From NCBI GenBank assembly GCA_963576475.1, contig OY754982.1, positions 15,008,217-15,072,216 on the forward strand: a stretch of DNA of 64,000 nucleotides, written 5' to 3'. This DNA comes from Molanna angustata. Its lineage: Eukaryota; Arthropoda; Insecta; Trichoptera; Molannidae. A program made the translations under genes and the position numbers. The notes below the pieces were generated by a model. That model was given only the letters and a program-made list of their open reading frames with translations. It was not told where the DNA came from and ran no database searches. Of this stretch, positions 1 through 11,236 are shown in pieces (within the stretch, counting starts at the first letter, position 1; each line of letters starts with the position of its first letter).

Positions 1-185
1 CTGTGTTCGAAGAAAGTGCTTAGGCTCATTATAGTTATACTCTTTTTGGATTTAAAACCACGAGTTTTTACTTATTTTTATAAATAATTTAATTTATAGT
101 ATTACATATAATATTTAATTATTGTTTGTCATGTGTTGCCACATTGTAGGAAATGCATTTGGAATATTGTGAGCTAGATTTAGAG

Positions 186-330
186 CAGTAGTTCCCAACG
201 AGGGCGATATCGCCAAACGGGGGGCGCTGAAGAGTACAAGTACAACCAAACATCATAATCTTTTGGCTTAAAACACACAGGAAACAAAAAGAAATTTTGA
301 TGGATGAAAAAGAGGCTAGCGGCAGTAATG
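186..330 (+). mobile_element. hAT-type element end (fragment)
   Basis: The stretch opens with CAGTAGTTCCCAACGAGGGC and continues into a G-run before 'gcgctgaag'. This is the typical look of the terminus of non-autonomous hAT elements, and a related G-rich end occurs at 21.1 kb. No matching second end or 8-bp target duplication was found, so this is probably a fragment. The rest of 1-670 shows nothing recognisable. Confidence 0.4.
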
Positions 331-677
331 GCTTTATAGACATTGGGACTGTTAAATAGAAATCCATCTCATAAGCTATTTTTTAAGTCCAGAAGACCAA
401 GTTCCATGGCAGATGCAAGCTAATAGACAAGTTTAAACCCGGTATAATAGTTACTTACGGGGCTGCTCTAATGAAATGATCAAACTCTATATTCTTAACA
501 TTGTGTATCATAAATCACTTTATATTGTCCTACTATTTCAATAAGGTCATCCCATCCATACTTTCTATTAAATTTTATATTAAAACAAAAACACATGCGG
601 CTCTATAACACTACACAACACATCAGTGACCTTACTTTCCACTACAAATCTAATACCAATATGATTTGATTCACTAA

Positions 678-1605
678 GGGCCGGTCTTATAAACGTCCGT
701 TAGTTAGATTTCAGACCAAATAAACCGAAATTTGATACAAATGCTCTATATTTCGTCTTATAACAATCCGTTAGTTAAATTTTAGTAAAATTTTACCGAT
801 AGCCTTTACTGTCGGTCGGACCACCGATTAAGCGTTCGTTAACAATAAGTTATGGAAGGATTGAGTTTTACCACACTTGTTTTTTTTATTTAGCGGTACA
901 TTTTTAATATTACGAATATTTTTAAATATACAGTTTTATATTTTTTGGATCTTTATATTGAATTGCTTTTTTTTCGGTAAAAAATGTCGTCCGACAGTGA
1001 TTTTGAATAACCAAAACGAATTTGATTACAAGTTTGTGTTTGACGAAATATTTTATTATTTCAACATGACATTAATGACACTGAATTTCTTTTTATTTTA
1101 ATTATTTTTTTATTTAAAAAAATGAATGAATAAATAATTGTAACTAGTTCCTACATATGTATTAAGTTTTTTTAAATTTCATTTTAATTCCATAAATTAG
1201 GCATAAATGCTTGTGATATAAGTGAACAAAATCAGTTGAGGCAAGATTTGAACCCGCGTCCACTGAATTACTAATCCAGCGCGCTAGCTAAATAATAAAG
1301 GACTTACACCATTTTTGTAATTTTTGATATTGTTTGAAGTACGCAAAAAATTAAACACTCTCTGTTTATATATTGCAATGTCAGCACCGCTTTATCCATT
1401 ACAATCCATTATACATCCATTATAGTCCATTACAAATCTATTGAAAATCCATTGTAGTCCAATTAGACTATATCTGTCAAATAAAGGGACAGTTAAAATA
1501 GTTTTATAATACCGCCGATAGTAATATCTACTTAGGAACATCCATCCGTTAGTAAATCGTAAACATACTTACGAATATTTGGTCTTTCGTTTATAAGACC
1601 GGCCC
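678..1605 (+). mobile_element. Non-autonomous PIF/Harbinger-type element, copy 1
   Basis: The ends are inverted repeats, GGGCCGGTCTTATAAACG on the left and its reverse complement on the right. The element is flanked on both sides by TAA (675-677 and 1606-1608), a 3-bp target duplication of the TWA type known for PIF/Harbinger transposons. It is 928 bp long and has no transposase. The short ORF at 877-1101 is AT-rich noise. A SINE fragment lies inside at about 1140-1290. Confidence 0.75.
1140..1290 (-). mobile_element. tRNA-derived SINE (family A) fragment inside Harbinger copy 1
   Basis: The segment 'ttgaggcaagatttgaaccc' followed by 'tactaatccagcgcgct' matches the reverse strand of the SINE seen at 10.9, 34.2 and 53.8 kb. 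A related but shorter piece sits in Harbinger copy 2. Copy 3 keeps only the last few bases, so the ancestor of these elements already carried the SINE. Confidence 0.65.
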
Positions 1606-1762
1606 TAAGGGCCGGTCTTATAAACGTCCGTTAGTTAGATTTCAGACCAAACAAACCGAAATTTGATACAAATGCTCTATATTTCGTCTTATAACAATCC
1701 GTTAGTTAAATTTTAGTAAAATTTTACCGATAGCCTTTACCGACGGTCGGACCACCGATTAA

Positions 1763-2596
1763 GGGCCGATCTTATAAACGAAAGACCAAATATTCGTAAG
1801 TATGTTTACGATTTACTAACGGATGGATGTTCCTTAGTAGATATTACTATCGGCGGTATTATAAAACTATTTTAACTGTCTGTTTATTTGACAGTTACAG
1901 TCTAATTAGACTACAATGGATTTTCAATGGATTTGTAATGGACAATAATGGATTATAATGGATTGTAATGGATAAAGCGGTGCTGTCATTGCAATATATA
2001 AACAGAGTGTTTAATTTTTTTGCGTACTTCAAACAATATTAAAAATTACAAAAATGGTGATAATCCTTTATTATTTAGCTAGCGCACTGGATTGCATTAA
2101 AATGAAATTTAAAAAAACTTAATGCATATGTTGGTACTAGTTACAATTATTTATTCATTCATTTTTTTTTAAATAAAATAAAACGAAATTCAGTGTCATC
2201 AATGTCATTTTGAAATAATAAAATATTTGGTCAAACACAAACTTGTAATCAAATTCGTTTTGGTTATTCAAAATCACTGTCGAACGACGATTTTTACTGA
2301 AAAAAAAGCAATTCAATATAAAAATACAAAAAATATAAAACAGTATGTTTCAAAATATTCGTAATATTAAAAATGTACCGCAATATAAAAAAAACAAGTG
2401 TGGTAAAACTCAATCCTTCCATAACTTATCGTTAACGAACGCTTAATCGGTGGTCCGACCGTCAGTAAAGGCTACCGGTAAAATTTTACTAAAATTTAAC
2501 GAACGGATTGTTATAAGACGAAATATAGAGCATTTGTATCAAATTTCGGTTTGTTTGGTCTGAAATCTAACTAACGGACGTTTATAAGATCGGCCC
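1763..2596 (-). mobile_element. PIF/Harbinger-type element, copy 3, nested in copy 2
   Basis: The copy has GGGCCGATCTTATAAACG ends and is flanked by TAA at 1760-1762 and 2597-2599. The empty site is visible in copy 1 ('gattaagcg'), which proves the insertion and its target duplication. Orientation is opposite to the host copy. An internal deletion removed most of the SINE piece. Length is 834 bp. Confidence 0.8.
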
Positions 2597-2904
2597 TAAG
2601 CGTTCGTTAACGATGAGTTATGGAAGGATTGAGTCTTACCACACTTGTTTCTTTTATGTTGCGGTACCTACATTTTCAATATTACGAATATTTTGAAATA
2701 TACTATTTTATATTTTATTGGATTTTTATATTGAATTCCTTTTTTTTTCAGTAAAAAATGTCGTCCGACAGTGATTTTGAATAACCAAACGAATTTGATT
2801 ACAAGTTTGTGTTTGACCAAATATTTTATTATTTCAACATGACATTGATGACACTGAATTTCGTTTTATTTTATATTAATTATTTTGTTTATTTAAAAAA
2901 ACAA

Positions 2905-2985
2905 AAAGAATGTCAGTTGAGGCGAGATTTGAACGAACCCGTGTCCACTGAATTACTAATCCAGCGCGCTACCTAAATAATAAAG
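2905..2985 (-). mobile_element. SINE A fragment inside Harbinger copy 2
   Basis: 'gttgaggcgagatttgaacg' and 'tactaatccagcgcgct' match the reverse strand of SINE family A. The 5' boundary of the fragment differs from that in copy 1, which suggests independent internal deletions in each Harbinger copy. Confidence 0.55.
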
Positions 2986-3274
2986 GATAATCACAATTTT
3001 TATAATTTTTGATATTGTTTGAAGTACGCAAAAAAATTAAACACTATTATGTTTATATATTGCAATGACAGCACCGCTTTATCCATTATAGTCCATTACA
3101 AATCTATTGAAAATCCATTGTAGTCTAATTAGACTGTAACTGTCAAATAAACGGACAGTTAAAATAGTTTTATAATACCGCCGATAGTAATATCTACTTA
3201 GGAACATCCATCCGTTAGTAAATCGTTAACATACTTACCAATATTTGGTATTTCGTTTATAAGACCGGCCCTAA

Positions 3275-4010
3275 GGGGTAATGCGGCAGGTATGCAGACG
3301 ACAGGTAAGTTCTAAACAAAATATTAAAATTGAGGTTGGATTGAGTTTCAAGAGTATGGATGGTGCGTTTGCACTTGTCTTAAGTGCTAAGATGTGGCCG
3401 CTTCACTCCCCTCCACGACGCAGATTGATATCGCTTCCGATGTGACAAGTCACAACACACAAATATAATAAATTCTCACCATACTAAATGTATGAAACTG
3501 CTCAGGGGGGCAAGTTTGGTCAAGCGATGGAATCAAAACCCTGATGATAACCCATATCATGGTCATAACTATCTTATGGAGTTCTATTATATTATGAGTT
3601 CTATCATGGTCATAATTATCTTTTGAAGTTCTATTATGGAGATATTATAGAACTCCATAAGATAATTATATTCATGATATGGGTTATCATGAGGGTTTTG
3701 ATTACATCGCTGACCAGACTCACCCCTTTGGTGCATCCCAATTTCGTTTAAAACTTACCTACCTGTCGAATGTGTACATTAAAATTATCTACTATTATGA
3801 TTAAAAAATCCTACCCACCTCATTATTCTCTGTTACAAAGGTAGGTATTTGAAATTGAGATTGGATTTTTCACTAAGAACCTACCTTTATAACGGAGAAT
3901 AATGCTGTACTAATAGATAGTTTGAATGTACACAGGTGACAGGTAGATAAGTTTTAAACGAAAATTCAAAATTGGGGTCAGATTGGAGTGTCAAGAGTAA
4001 GACAATTTGA
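3275..4010. repeat. Composite of inverted-repeat (MITE-like) elements
   Basis: Two foldback units lie next to each other, 3504-3727 and 3728-3990. In the second, 'acttacctacctgtc' with 'tcattattctctgttac' on the left pairs with 'ataacggagaataatg' and 'gacaggtagataagtt' on the right. A related end reading 'ttcttagtgaatcagcccc' is seen near 39.45 kb. No coding capacity. Confidence 0.5.
3504..3727. repeat. Palindromic hairpin element
   Basis: Left arm 'ggtcaagcgatggaatcaaa' pairs with 'tttgattacatcgctgacc'. Pairing continues through 'gataacccatatcatg' and 'cttatggagttctat' nearly to the centre. Arms are about 80-100 bp with a few mismatches. This is the form of a foldback MITE. Confidence 0.65.
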
Positions 4011-4477
4011 CAGCATGTACATATGTAGGTAGGTAGGTAATTTTATACAATTCATTGGAAATAAATGCCAAAAAAGTGATTTGGTTAAAATATTATAAAT
4101 CAAAAGGAATAAAAACAGTTAGGTATGGACACAATAAAATATATATGTGTAGTCGTAAACAAATGATGTAATTTTCTGACCCAGTCACCAACGAAACCTC
4201 TCATGATAGATGTTAATTATTTTTGTAAAAACTATTTTTAAAGCATGCTACTTCACACTAACAGCACACCTTAAAACTGTCCAAAAACATGTGGAACGAT
4301 TTTTTGGAATGCTTTGACCATTTGCTATTTTTTTATACGAATTTTTGAAAATTTATATTTTTCCAATAATTATTTGTATTGAGAAAATACAGGCGCAAAA
4401 TAGAATCTGTCACATTTACAATCATTAAAAAATAATAATATAGTACATGAGTATTCATATATAAGGGTATTATTTAA

Positions 4478-4915
4478 CTAGTTGCATGTAACAGATAGAA
4501 TTTCCTAGTCTCCTGCCCCTTATAGCCCTATTCATCCCCGGAGTGGCTGCTCATCAGACGAATCAAGGAACTACTATCAAGCATATTTTATACCACTACC
4601 CCTAAGAATCCAACCACAAACATGGAGGTCCACCAGTCATAGTGAGGGTCTCCCGTCCCAACAGCGAGCCTTCACTACACATTAATAGTACTTTCAGTTC
4701 TTTGATTTCCCCGCCAAGCGCGATGTAGGCTACACTGAATCATCAGCGTGGCGAGATACCGCCGAGCGGGACATGGCCCACCAGTCATGGCGGGGGCTCC
4801 CCATCCCTTAGTACTTGTGTTGACAGTACTTTACAGTTATTTGATTTCCACGCTAAATGGGATGCGGGCTAAATCCTCACCACATGAGTTGCATGTAACA
4901 CATGAGATCCAACTG
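4478..4915. repeat. Repeat bordered by 'gttgcatgtaaca' with internal tandem duplication
   Basis: Both borders carry a version of 'agttgcatgtaaca'. A reverse-strand copy of the right border, followed by 'tgagatcaaactg', occurs at about 54.8 kb. Inside are two diverged copies of a block of about 150 bp, each running from 'ccaccagtcat' through 'cagttctttgatttcc' or 'cagttatttgatttcc'. The stretch is more GC-rich than its surroundings. Identity unknown; it may be the edge of a larger transposon. Confidence 0.4.
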
Positions 4916-5120
4916 TCAATGACATAAGTCATTATATGTTGTATATTTGGAATTCACTATTTACAGTATTGTTATTTTCCCAAGCACACTGGCTAGAAAC
5001 CATTGGGCACGCTAGGAGGTGCTCGGTGTTCTGTGTTTGTCCACATTTCTTGTATCATATCTTACATAAGATGTCGCCTTGTGTCAGGCCAATTATAGGG
5101 ACTGTATTTAACTGATATTA

Positions 5121-5283
5121 TGTCCTATTCTGATTCGTCTAAATTTTAGTATATGAGAAAGGTCAAAAAGTTGATTGCATTTATAAGGGACTCATTACGT
5201 CACACTTTGCAGATAAAATCCTTTTATCCACGGTCGCCCAATGATTTAGACGTTTTCGTATTCCGAAAAATCAGAATAGGACA
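5121..5283 (+). mobile_element. Short MITE with TA target site (copy 1)
   Basis: The ends are TGTCCTATTCTGATTCGTC on the left and a shorter inverted match, 'cagaataggaca', on the right. TA dinucleotides flank both sides. A second copy lies at 53383-53562 in opposite orientation. TA duplication and small size fit a Tc1/mariner-mobilised MITE. The ORF running through it is not a gene. Confidence 0.65.
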
Positions 5284-5599
5284 TATTGAGCTTGAAATAA
5301 AAATATTGTATCAATCTACCCACATAAGTACATATTATAAATGAAAGCCTCTAAAAAATTTACAATATTTTTATACAATAATCGATAACTATTTAGTTTT
5401 AGAATTTAAATCTATCATTTATACATAACCTTAAAACAAGAAAACATGATTGACCACAGAATATTTAAATGGAACAAACTCCCTTCATTAAAATGCTTTG
5501 TTTTTACGGTGCCACTATTTTTACGACCGGAATTGGCGGGAAAAGTGTTTTCCCGCCAAAAAGTGTCTATTTACACGACAAATTTTCTGACGTCGTCTA

Positions 5600-5860
5600 T
5601 GTTTTTAGGTCATTTATGACCATAGAAAGCGCAGATAAATCAAAATACAAAAATATTTACCTTTGTCATTTTTTCAATGGTCATAAAAATGCATCATGGA
5701 AACCAACTTGAAGAAAAAATAAATAATATTGGCATCTTATTACATTTACTTAATTTTATAAATCATTTTTTTTATAGAAATCTACAATTATAACAAAGTA
5801 TAAACAAAGGTAAATATTTTTATAACTTGATTTAGCTGCGTTTTCTGTGGTTATTTTTGG
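5600..5860. repeat. Imperfect inverted repeat
   Basis: 'accatagaaagcgcagataa' and 'acaaaaatatttacctttgt' (left) pair with 'aacaaaggtaaatatttt' and 'agctgcgttttctgtggt' (right). A small palindrome 'ggcgggaaaagtgttttcccgcc' lies just upstream at about 5537. Probably a degraded MITE; the ORF at 5469-5711 has no recognisable similarity. Confidence 0.4.
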
Positions 5861-6463
5861 TTTTCGTCTATGGTTGAGTCGTGTAAATAGTCGTAGCCTT
5901 GTTTTTAAACTTAAAAGTAACAAAGTATGTTAGTATTTACAATTATTATAAGTAGGTAACTAGCTATATCTAAAACAACAAATATAAAACTACAAAATAT
6001 TTATTTCCTTTAATCCTTGAAATACAAATATTTTATAAAGAATTTTAATTTTGAAACAAAAATAAACTGAAAATAATGTAATAAAAATTTAACTAGTAAA
6101 TTTTTATTAGGATTGTGAATAGTTGAAGAAAATCATGTTTTCTTAATTAGAGATTATGAATTTAATAGTAAATTGTATCATAGTATGTTATTGAAATTAT
6201 TTTATGATAACAATTTAGATGATTCAAAGATATAATATGTTGTTAATTATATTGCACCTACCTACTTATACGAAGGCACATGAAGTAGATTTTATTCAAT
6301 ACTGAAAATGTATTTTGCTTATGAAAAGATATGTAAGTATTTACATGTTTAAAATTAAATATATCCATTATTTATAGTAAAAATAATAACAATTTTCCAG
6401 TTATTTTATTGTCAGAAAAACATTTTAACGTTACTTTTTAATAAAATCTTAAATAAGTGTGTA

Positions 6464-7076
6464 TGGCCCGAATGCAGTGTCCTACCTAAATACTAACCAT
6501 GTTTTCATTGCATAATCACTCACTAAAGTTAGGAGATCATGTGGCTTCATAACTTAAGGATGCTACGATTTTGTATGAGAATTGCATTGCAGACATAATC
6601 TAAATACTTAGCACTTACTGTCAAAAAGTAAGGTTGATCGCGAAGAATTTTACGAGTGGTACTAAAATACGAGATGTTTTCCATGGATGATTTTAGCAAC
6701 TTCGTTTAATATGTATTTGGTAATTTTGTCATATCAAATCCTACACAGAGTATTCAGTTATCTATACGAGATGCTGAAAATTCGCTGGAATTTCAAAAGT
6801 ATCGTGACATAGAGCTGTCAGTGTGAGCTTGGTTACATGCATTTGTGTTGTTATGACAAAAAAAACATTTTAAACATCAATATAAACCTGTAAAATCTAA
6901 CTGTCTATCTCTTTTCTTCATACACAATTATGTGTAATGCAACACCAACGACTTTAAGATTGGTGTAGTATTTAGTTAGTGATGTCTCTGCAACGCAATT
7001 TCTAACTTAAGAATACTAAATACTCAAGTGAGGTTAGGAGTTAGTATTTAGTTACCTAAGACTGCGCATTCGGGTC
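6464..7076. mobile_element. TIR element with TA target site
   Basis: The left end TGGCCCGAATGCAGTGTCC pairs with the right end 'actgcgcattcgggtc', and the pairing continues with 'aaatactaac' on both sides. TA flanks both ends (6462-6463, 7077-7078). It is 613 bp long with no transposase, so a non-autonomous DNA element. Confidence 0.55.
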
Positions 7077-7254
7077 TATGTGAATAATTATTAATATTTT
7101 TGATTCAACTGAAAATTGTACTTTGTTTTTACTAGTATATTGTAAGAATTAATCAAATGAAATAATTTAGATTCACATTAAAATTAAGACTTTATGCAGA
7201 GCTTAAAAAACAGTTAACAATCAACTAGTCTCATATTCGGATACAACTTTTAGC

Positions 7255-7721
7255 TAGTGGTGTGCGATGGGTTCTTCAGCTGCATATGCTGTGTTCAGTC
7301 AGCCTCCATATTTTTCCACCTATAATTTATTGTTATTTCCCGCTCAATGCTTGTATTTTGTGCTATGCTTAACATTTACTCCCACTGGTAGGATCATAAT
7401 CAAAAACTCCATAATATTATGTAGATGTTTCAATTATGTAAATGAACACATTTTTTATGAACATATTGAATAATCCTAACCGATTACATTTTAACCAACA
7501 ATATTCATAAAATTAAATGTAGACAAATTAATTAGTCATTATATAAAGTGTCATTCCAACCATTATTGGTTAAAAAAATGTTTTTTTTTTATTTATCAGA
7601 TAGTTAATTTCCATCTTTCATTTTGCATTCTTCTCTCAAAGCGACACGTCTGAAGACATATAAATGTCAAATGAATATAGTCATGCTTGGCATTAAGGCA
7701 TGTATGGTTCGCACGCCACTG
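7255..7721. mobile_element. Probable hAT-type MITE
   Basis: Left end 'tagtggtgtgcga' and right end 'tcgcacgccactg' are inverted versions of CAGTGGCGTGCGA, a hAT-like terminus. The flanking octamers 'cttttagc' and 'catttaac' agree at 6 of 8 bases, as expected for an aged 8-bp duplication. The two small ORFs inside have no recognisable similarity. Confidence 0.45.
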
Positions 7722-8165
7722 CATTTAACTGCATCCTATATTTATGGGTCATTTTTTTTATATATTAAAATCATTTCAATTACTATTAACTTGACCTTGG
7801 GAAAAAGCTCAATTGCGAGTCACTTAATTTAAAAGCATCTCCACAGACCAGCCAGTTTCAAGATTTCTGTACTTAGTATAGATCAAAGTTATGAAAATTC
7901 TTTCTGGCTAAATCAAAATTATGAAAGACAGTTTGTTAAGAGGCCATATAACGCTAAATCTAGTGACTGAAAACATGATATAACGTAATGTGTTAATAAG
8001 GGTAACTATTGCGTGCATTAAAAAGGGTTTATACGTGACTTGAAACATTTGTTGATTTTTCTCAATTTAAGAACAAACTTAACTTAAAATGATTAAACTA
8101 TCACAAACATTCACTTTAATGTTATGCACTCTTTAAGCACAAGATTTATTTATCTACAACACATA

Positions 8166-8708
8166 GGGCCGGTATTACAGTCTCAGTTTAAGAGCTAAAC
8201 TCAAGTTTTACAAAAATATAGCGTATTAGTGTCCGTTTAGGCCTAATCTTGCCTCAAATACGTCACTAAAACGACAAATATTTAATTCAACGTTTTTGGC
8301 GGATTAACTTAACGGTGACTTTGACTTAACGGTGAGTCACTTGCTAGGCAACGCATGTTGTTTCAGTGTTCTATCACTAGAGGCGTTAGTTGTATCGACG
8401 GTTGCACCACACAACAAAACAAACTGACAGCCATATCGAAACGAACGTGGGCATTTAAAAGCATTATTTTGGTGAAAAAAATTTAATTTACCATGTTGGA
8501 TAATAAAACAATAGTATTTCAAGCCGTAGCGTCCCGTTTTGTAGTTGGTATTATGTGAGGTTATTTGAAATTTGACAGATAATAACCACAGAAAAATTAA
8601 AATCATGTCATATTGCACTGTAATACGGAAATGGATTCAATCTCCCCTTAACATTAATCTTGAGTTTAACAAACTCAATGAGTTGAGGACCGACTGTAAT
8701 ACCGGGCT
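8166..8708 (+). mobile_element. TIR element, family shared with 32.4-33.1 kb (copy 1)
   Basis: The ends are GGGCCGGTATTACAGTCT and 'gactgtaataccgggct'. Internal landmarks 'gcctaatcttgcc', 'ttctatcactag' and 'ccatgttggataataaaac' are shared, in reverse, with 32444-33054. Non-autonomous; the 93-aa minus ORF inside also appears in the other copy's frame but has no known domain. Confidence 0.65.
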
Positions 8709-9873
8709 CACCCTGCATTCACTTTAATTTTATGCAAAACATAACATTTTGGCATTGCTACATGCTATTTTTTTTTAAATTTATATTAACAAATTGACTG
8801 CTGATGCCAGACATATATGAAGATATCCTAAGCCTATTTTTTTCCAAATTGCATTCACAAATTTAAATTAATCTATTTATTGCTTTCTATCTACATACAG
8901 TTAAAAAATAAACTGACTCGTGTCTCAAAAAATTTGACTGTAAAATAACCAAAAACAAAATGGATAGAGTACGGCAACAATGAATATAAATTTAAAACAC
9001 AATGTCATTTAGTAAATGAAGCTACGTTTGGCAAATAAACCATTTTTTATATATTAGGAATAAAAACAATAAAAAATACATTAAATAATTAAAATATAAC
9101 GTAATTACTACATAACACTGGAAATAAATTTATGATGTTTATTTTTATATAGGTACTTGTTTAATCTTTAAAATGAATCAACCAATATACCATCTATCTG
9201 ACTACATATTTACTGTGGATATTGCGTCAAAATAGAAAACAACAATTCAACACAAGGTTATCAACATTATTTCTAAAGTACATACATTATTCAACAAAAA
9301 CTTATACAATTAAAAATATGAATGAAATAAAAAGATTTAAAAACAAATTAAACACTTCATATTTTTGGCAAAAAAAAAAACAAACATTGTTAACAAAATA
9401 AATTTACTTACACATTATTTTATAATATTGACATTTTTACAAAAACTTGGCATAACAATGGATGGCGAATTTGACACAAATGTGAAACTTTCAATTGAAC
9501 TTACTTCAAGTTTCCCCGATTTTCAATTTATGACAAAGATTTTTTGTATGTTGAGTTTAAATAAGCACCATTCGCTCTACATTTTACAAAAAAAAGTATA
9601 ATAACCAATTCTAGATTCATTGATCCGCCAATTAACATTGTATTATGTTCACAACTGTTATGTATATGCACAAACTGATCAAAACATTTATCATTATAAT
9701 AAATGAAAACATAGAAAAGAATCTATAAAATTTATTAATTGAGTGCTTAAAAACATACAATATAATTATTCTTTTCAATTCACTATGTCAATAATGGAAG
9801 TCTGTTGTCCATACTGAGAAAGAAGTGATCGCTTCAAAACTGGTCATGTCAAATAACTCATTTGTGGCAACGA
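8709..9873. other. AT-rich intergenic stretch
   Basis: Poly-A/T-rich sequence with no convincing ORF, repeat or splice-compatible exon on either strand. Confidence 0.5.
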
Positions 9874-10597
9874 ACGCGACGTCCTACGTAGGCAATTCAA
9901 AGCGAATGCAAAGCAGCGCGGCACGAAAATAATAAACAGTGGGTAACTATGGAAGTGTCCTACGTTACCGACCGCGAGTTGGTTTCGATGCGGCGCGGCG
10001 CGATGCGAAGCGAACGCGATCAGTTGGTTTAATATTTTCGCGCGAATTGATAGCGGCGCCATTGTTTTTTGACAAGTCAGAAACAGAAATTTTAATTTCT
10101 GTCCATGAACGTCCCATATTATGGGACAAAAGAATTATTATTATCGAACCGTGAATTTTAGGATTTGGCAAAAATAAATGGGACTACAAGTAAACACATT
10201 TATTTATTATTGCTATTTTACAATAGGATATTGTTCAAAACACACAAAGTTTTCTCTCGCATGCACGAATGTCAAATTTTGATATGTTTCCCGGAAAGAT
10301 GTAAATTCAGTCTCATTTATTAATTCAAGATCACGTAATTCTTCATACAAATTGTGATATCTCCCATAAATATGCCTCTCTAAGTACACAATATTAGTTT
10401 CACTTCTCTGCCGTACATACTTCTTGAGTATTTTATATACGTACATCCATGACAGTAACTGGCGGCAGAGGGAATGATTCGCGCACACGTAGGACAGAAC
10501 CGCCACGTCGCACCACATCGCATTGAATTCGCTTGTATCCGCACCGCATCGCTTTGCAATCGCGTTCGCTTTGAATCGCCTACGTAGGACGTAGCGT
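9874..10597 (-). mobile_element. TIR DNA transposon remnant with Harbinger-like ORF
   Basis: Inverted ends contain the core 'cgtcctacgtaggc' followed by 'attcaaagcgaa' on each side, giving TIRs of about 40 bp. The terminal bases and target duplication are not clear. The element is GC-richer than its flanks. It encloses a short minus-strand ORF (10213-10518) that looks like the N-terminal part of a PIF/Harbinger nuclease. Confidence 0.55.
10213..10518 (-). pseudogene. Truncated Harbinger-like transposase, N-terminal region
   Basis: The 101-codon frame contains ERHIYGRYHNLYEELRDLEL, which resembles the segment upstream of the catalytic domain in ALP1/Harbinger nucleases (a 'G-E/R-F/Y-H-x-L' pattern after a basic stretch). 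No DDE catalytic region follows, so it cannot be an active transposase. Assignment is by pattern only; an unrelated ORF is possible. Confidence 0.35.
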
Positions 10598-10889
10598 AAG
10601 TGAATATAATTGTTAAATTATTCCACAAAATTAACTACAAAAATATTAATGTTTTCTTGTCAATGTAATGATTTTGTATAAAATACATAATGAGTTATTT
10701 AATCTTAACACAAATATTTTACAGTTTCTTTTTACTTAAAAATATCTCCAGACATGCTATTAAAACAATGGTTGTATGTTGTTAACAACAAAACAGAGTG
10801 GTATTTTTGAATTAAAGTTTTTTATTCAAATTATTTACTAAAAACATATCAATTAATTTGTATCAAGGCAATAAAATTACTTTTTTTTT

Positions 10890-11060
10890 ATAAAAAATGA
10901 ATATGTCCTTGTTCAAACAAGTACACATTTATCTTCCTACGTTCCCTAAAATAAGCAAATAGATGCTTGTGCTTAGGTGAACGAAATCGGTCGAGGCAGG
11001 ATTCGAACTCGCGACCACTGGATTACTAGGCCAGCGCGCTAACCGCTCTGCCACCGACCC
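10890..11060 (-). mobile_element. tRNA-derived SINE, family A
   Basis: Read on the minus strand it begins GGTCGGTGGCAGAGCGGTTA (A-box region), followed by a B-box-like 'gagttcgaatcctgcc', the layout of a tRNA-derived pol III promoter. A tail 'ttccctaaa...aaggacat' is shared with the copies at 34.2 and 53.8 kb. It lies 3' of the Usf stop codon. Confidence 0.75.
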
Positions 11061-11190
11061 ATCTGACTTTAATTTAAATTGGAATTTTTCAATATAAATT
11101 GTTGATTCTTTTCTTGGCATGTTAATTTTATATTTCAATTCAAATGGATGTGGTTAATGTCAGATTGTGCTTATAAATATTTGTTATGTA

Positions 11191-11196
11191 TTTATT
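11191..11196 (-). promoter_or_regulatory. Candidate Usf poly(A) signal
   Basis: AATAAA on the minus strand about 40 bases after the Usf stop codon. Positional inference only. Confidence 0.4.
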
Positions 11197-11236
11197 ATCA
11201 TTGATTTCGTAATACAAAAAGATATATATTTATCAG

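Larger units (their letters stand above)
1609..3271 (+). mobile_element. PIF/Harbinger-type element, copy 2, split by copy 3
   Basis: It starts right after the TAA that ends copy 1 and finishes in the GGCCGGTCTTATAAACG-type inverted end, followed by TAA at 3272-3274. It is interrupted after 'ccaccgat' by a same-family element in opposite orientation (1763-2596). The interrupted sequence resumes as 'gcgttcgttaac', exactly as in uninterrupted copy 1. Without the insert the element is about 826 bp. Confidence 0.75.

Noticed and set aside
1220..1290. True tRNA gene (B-box and cloverleaf-like sequence); same for 11.0, 30.1, 34.3, 41.1 and 53.9 kb
   Set aside because: All belong to dispersed SINE families with conserved non-tRNA tails; none folds convincingly into a complete tRNA.
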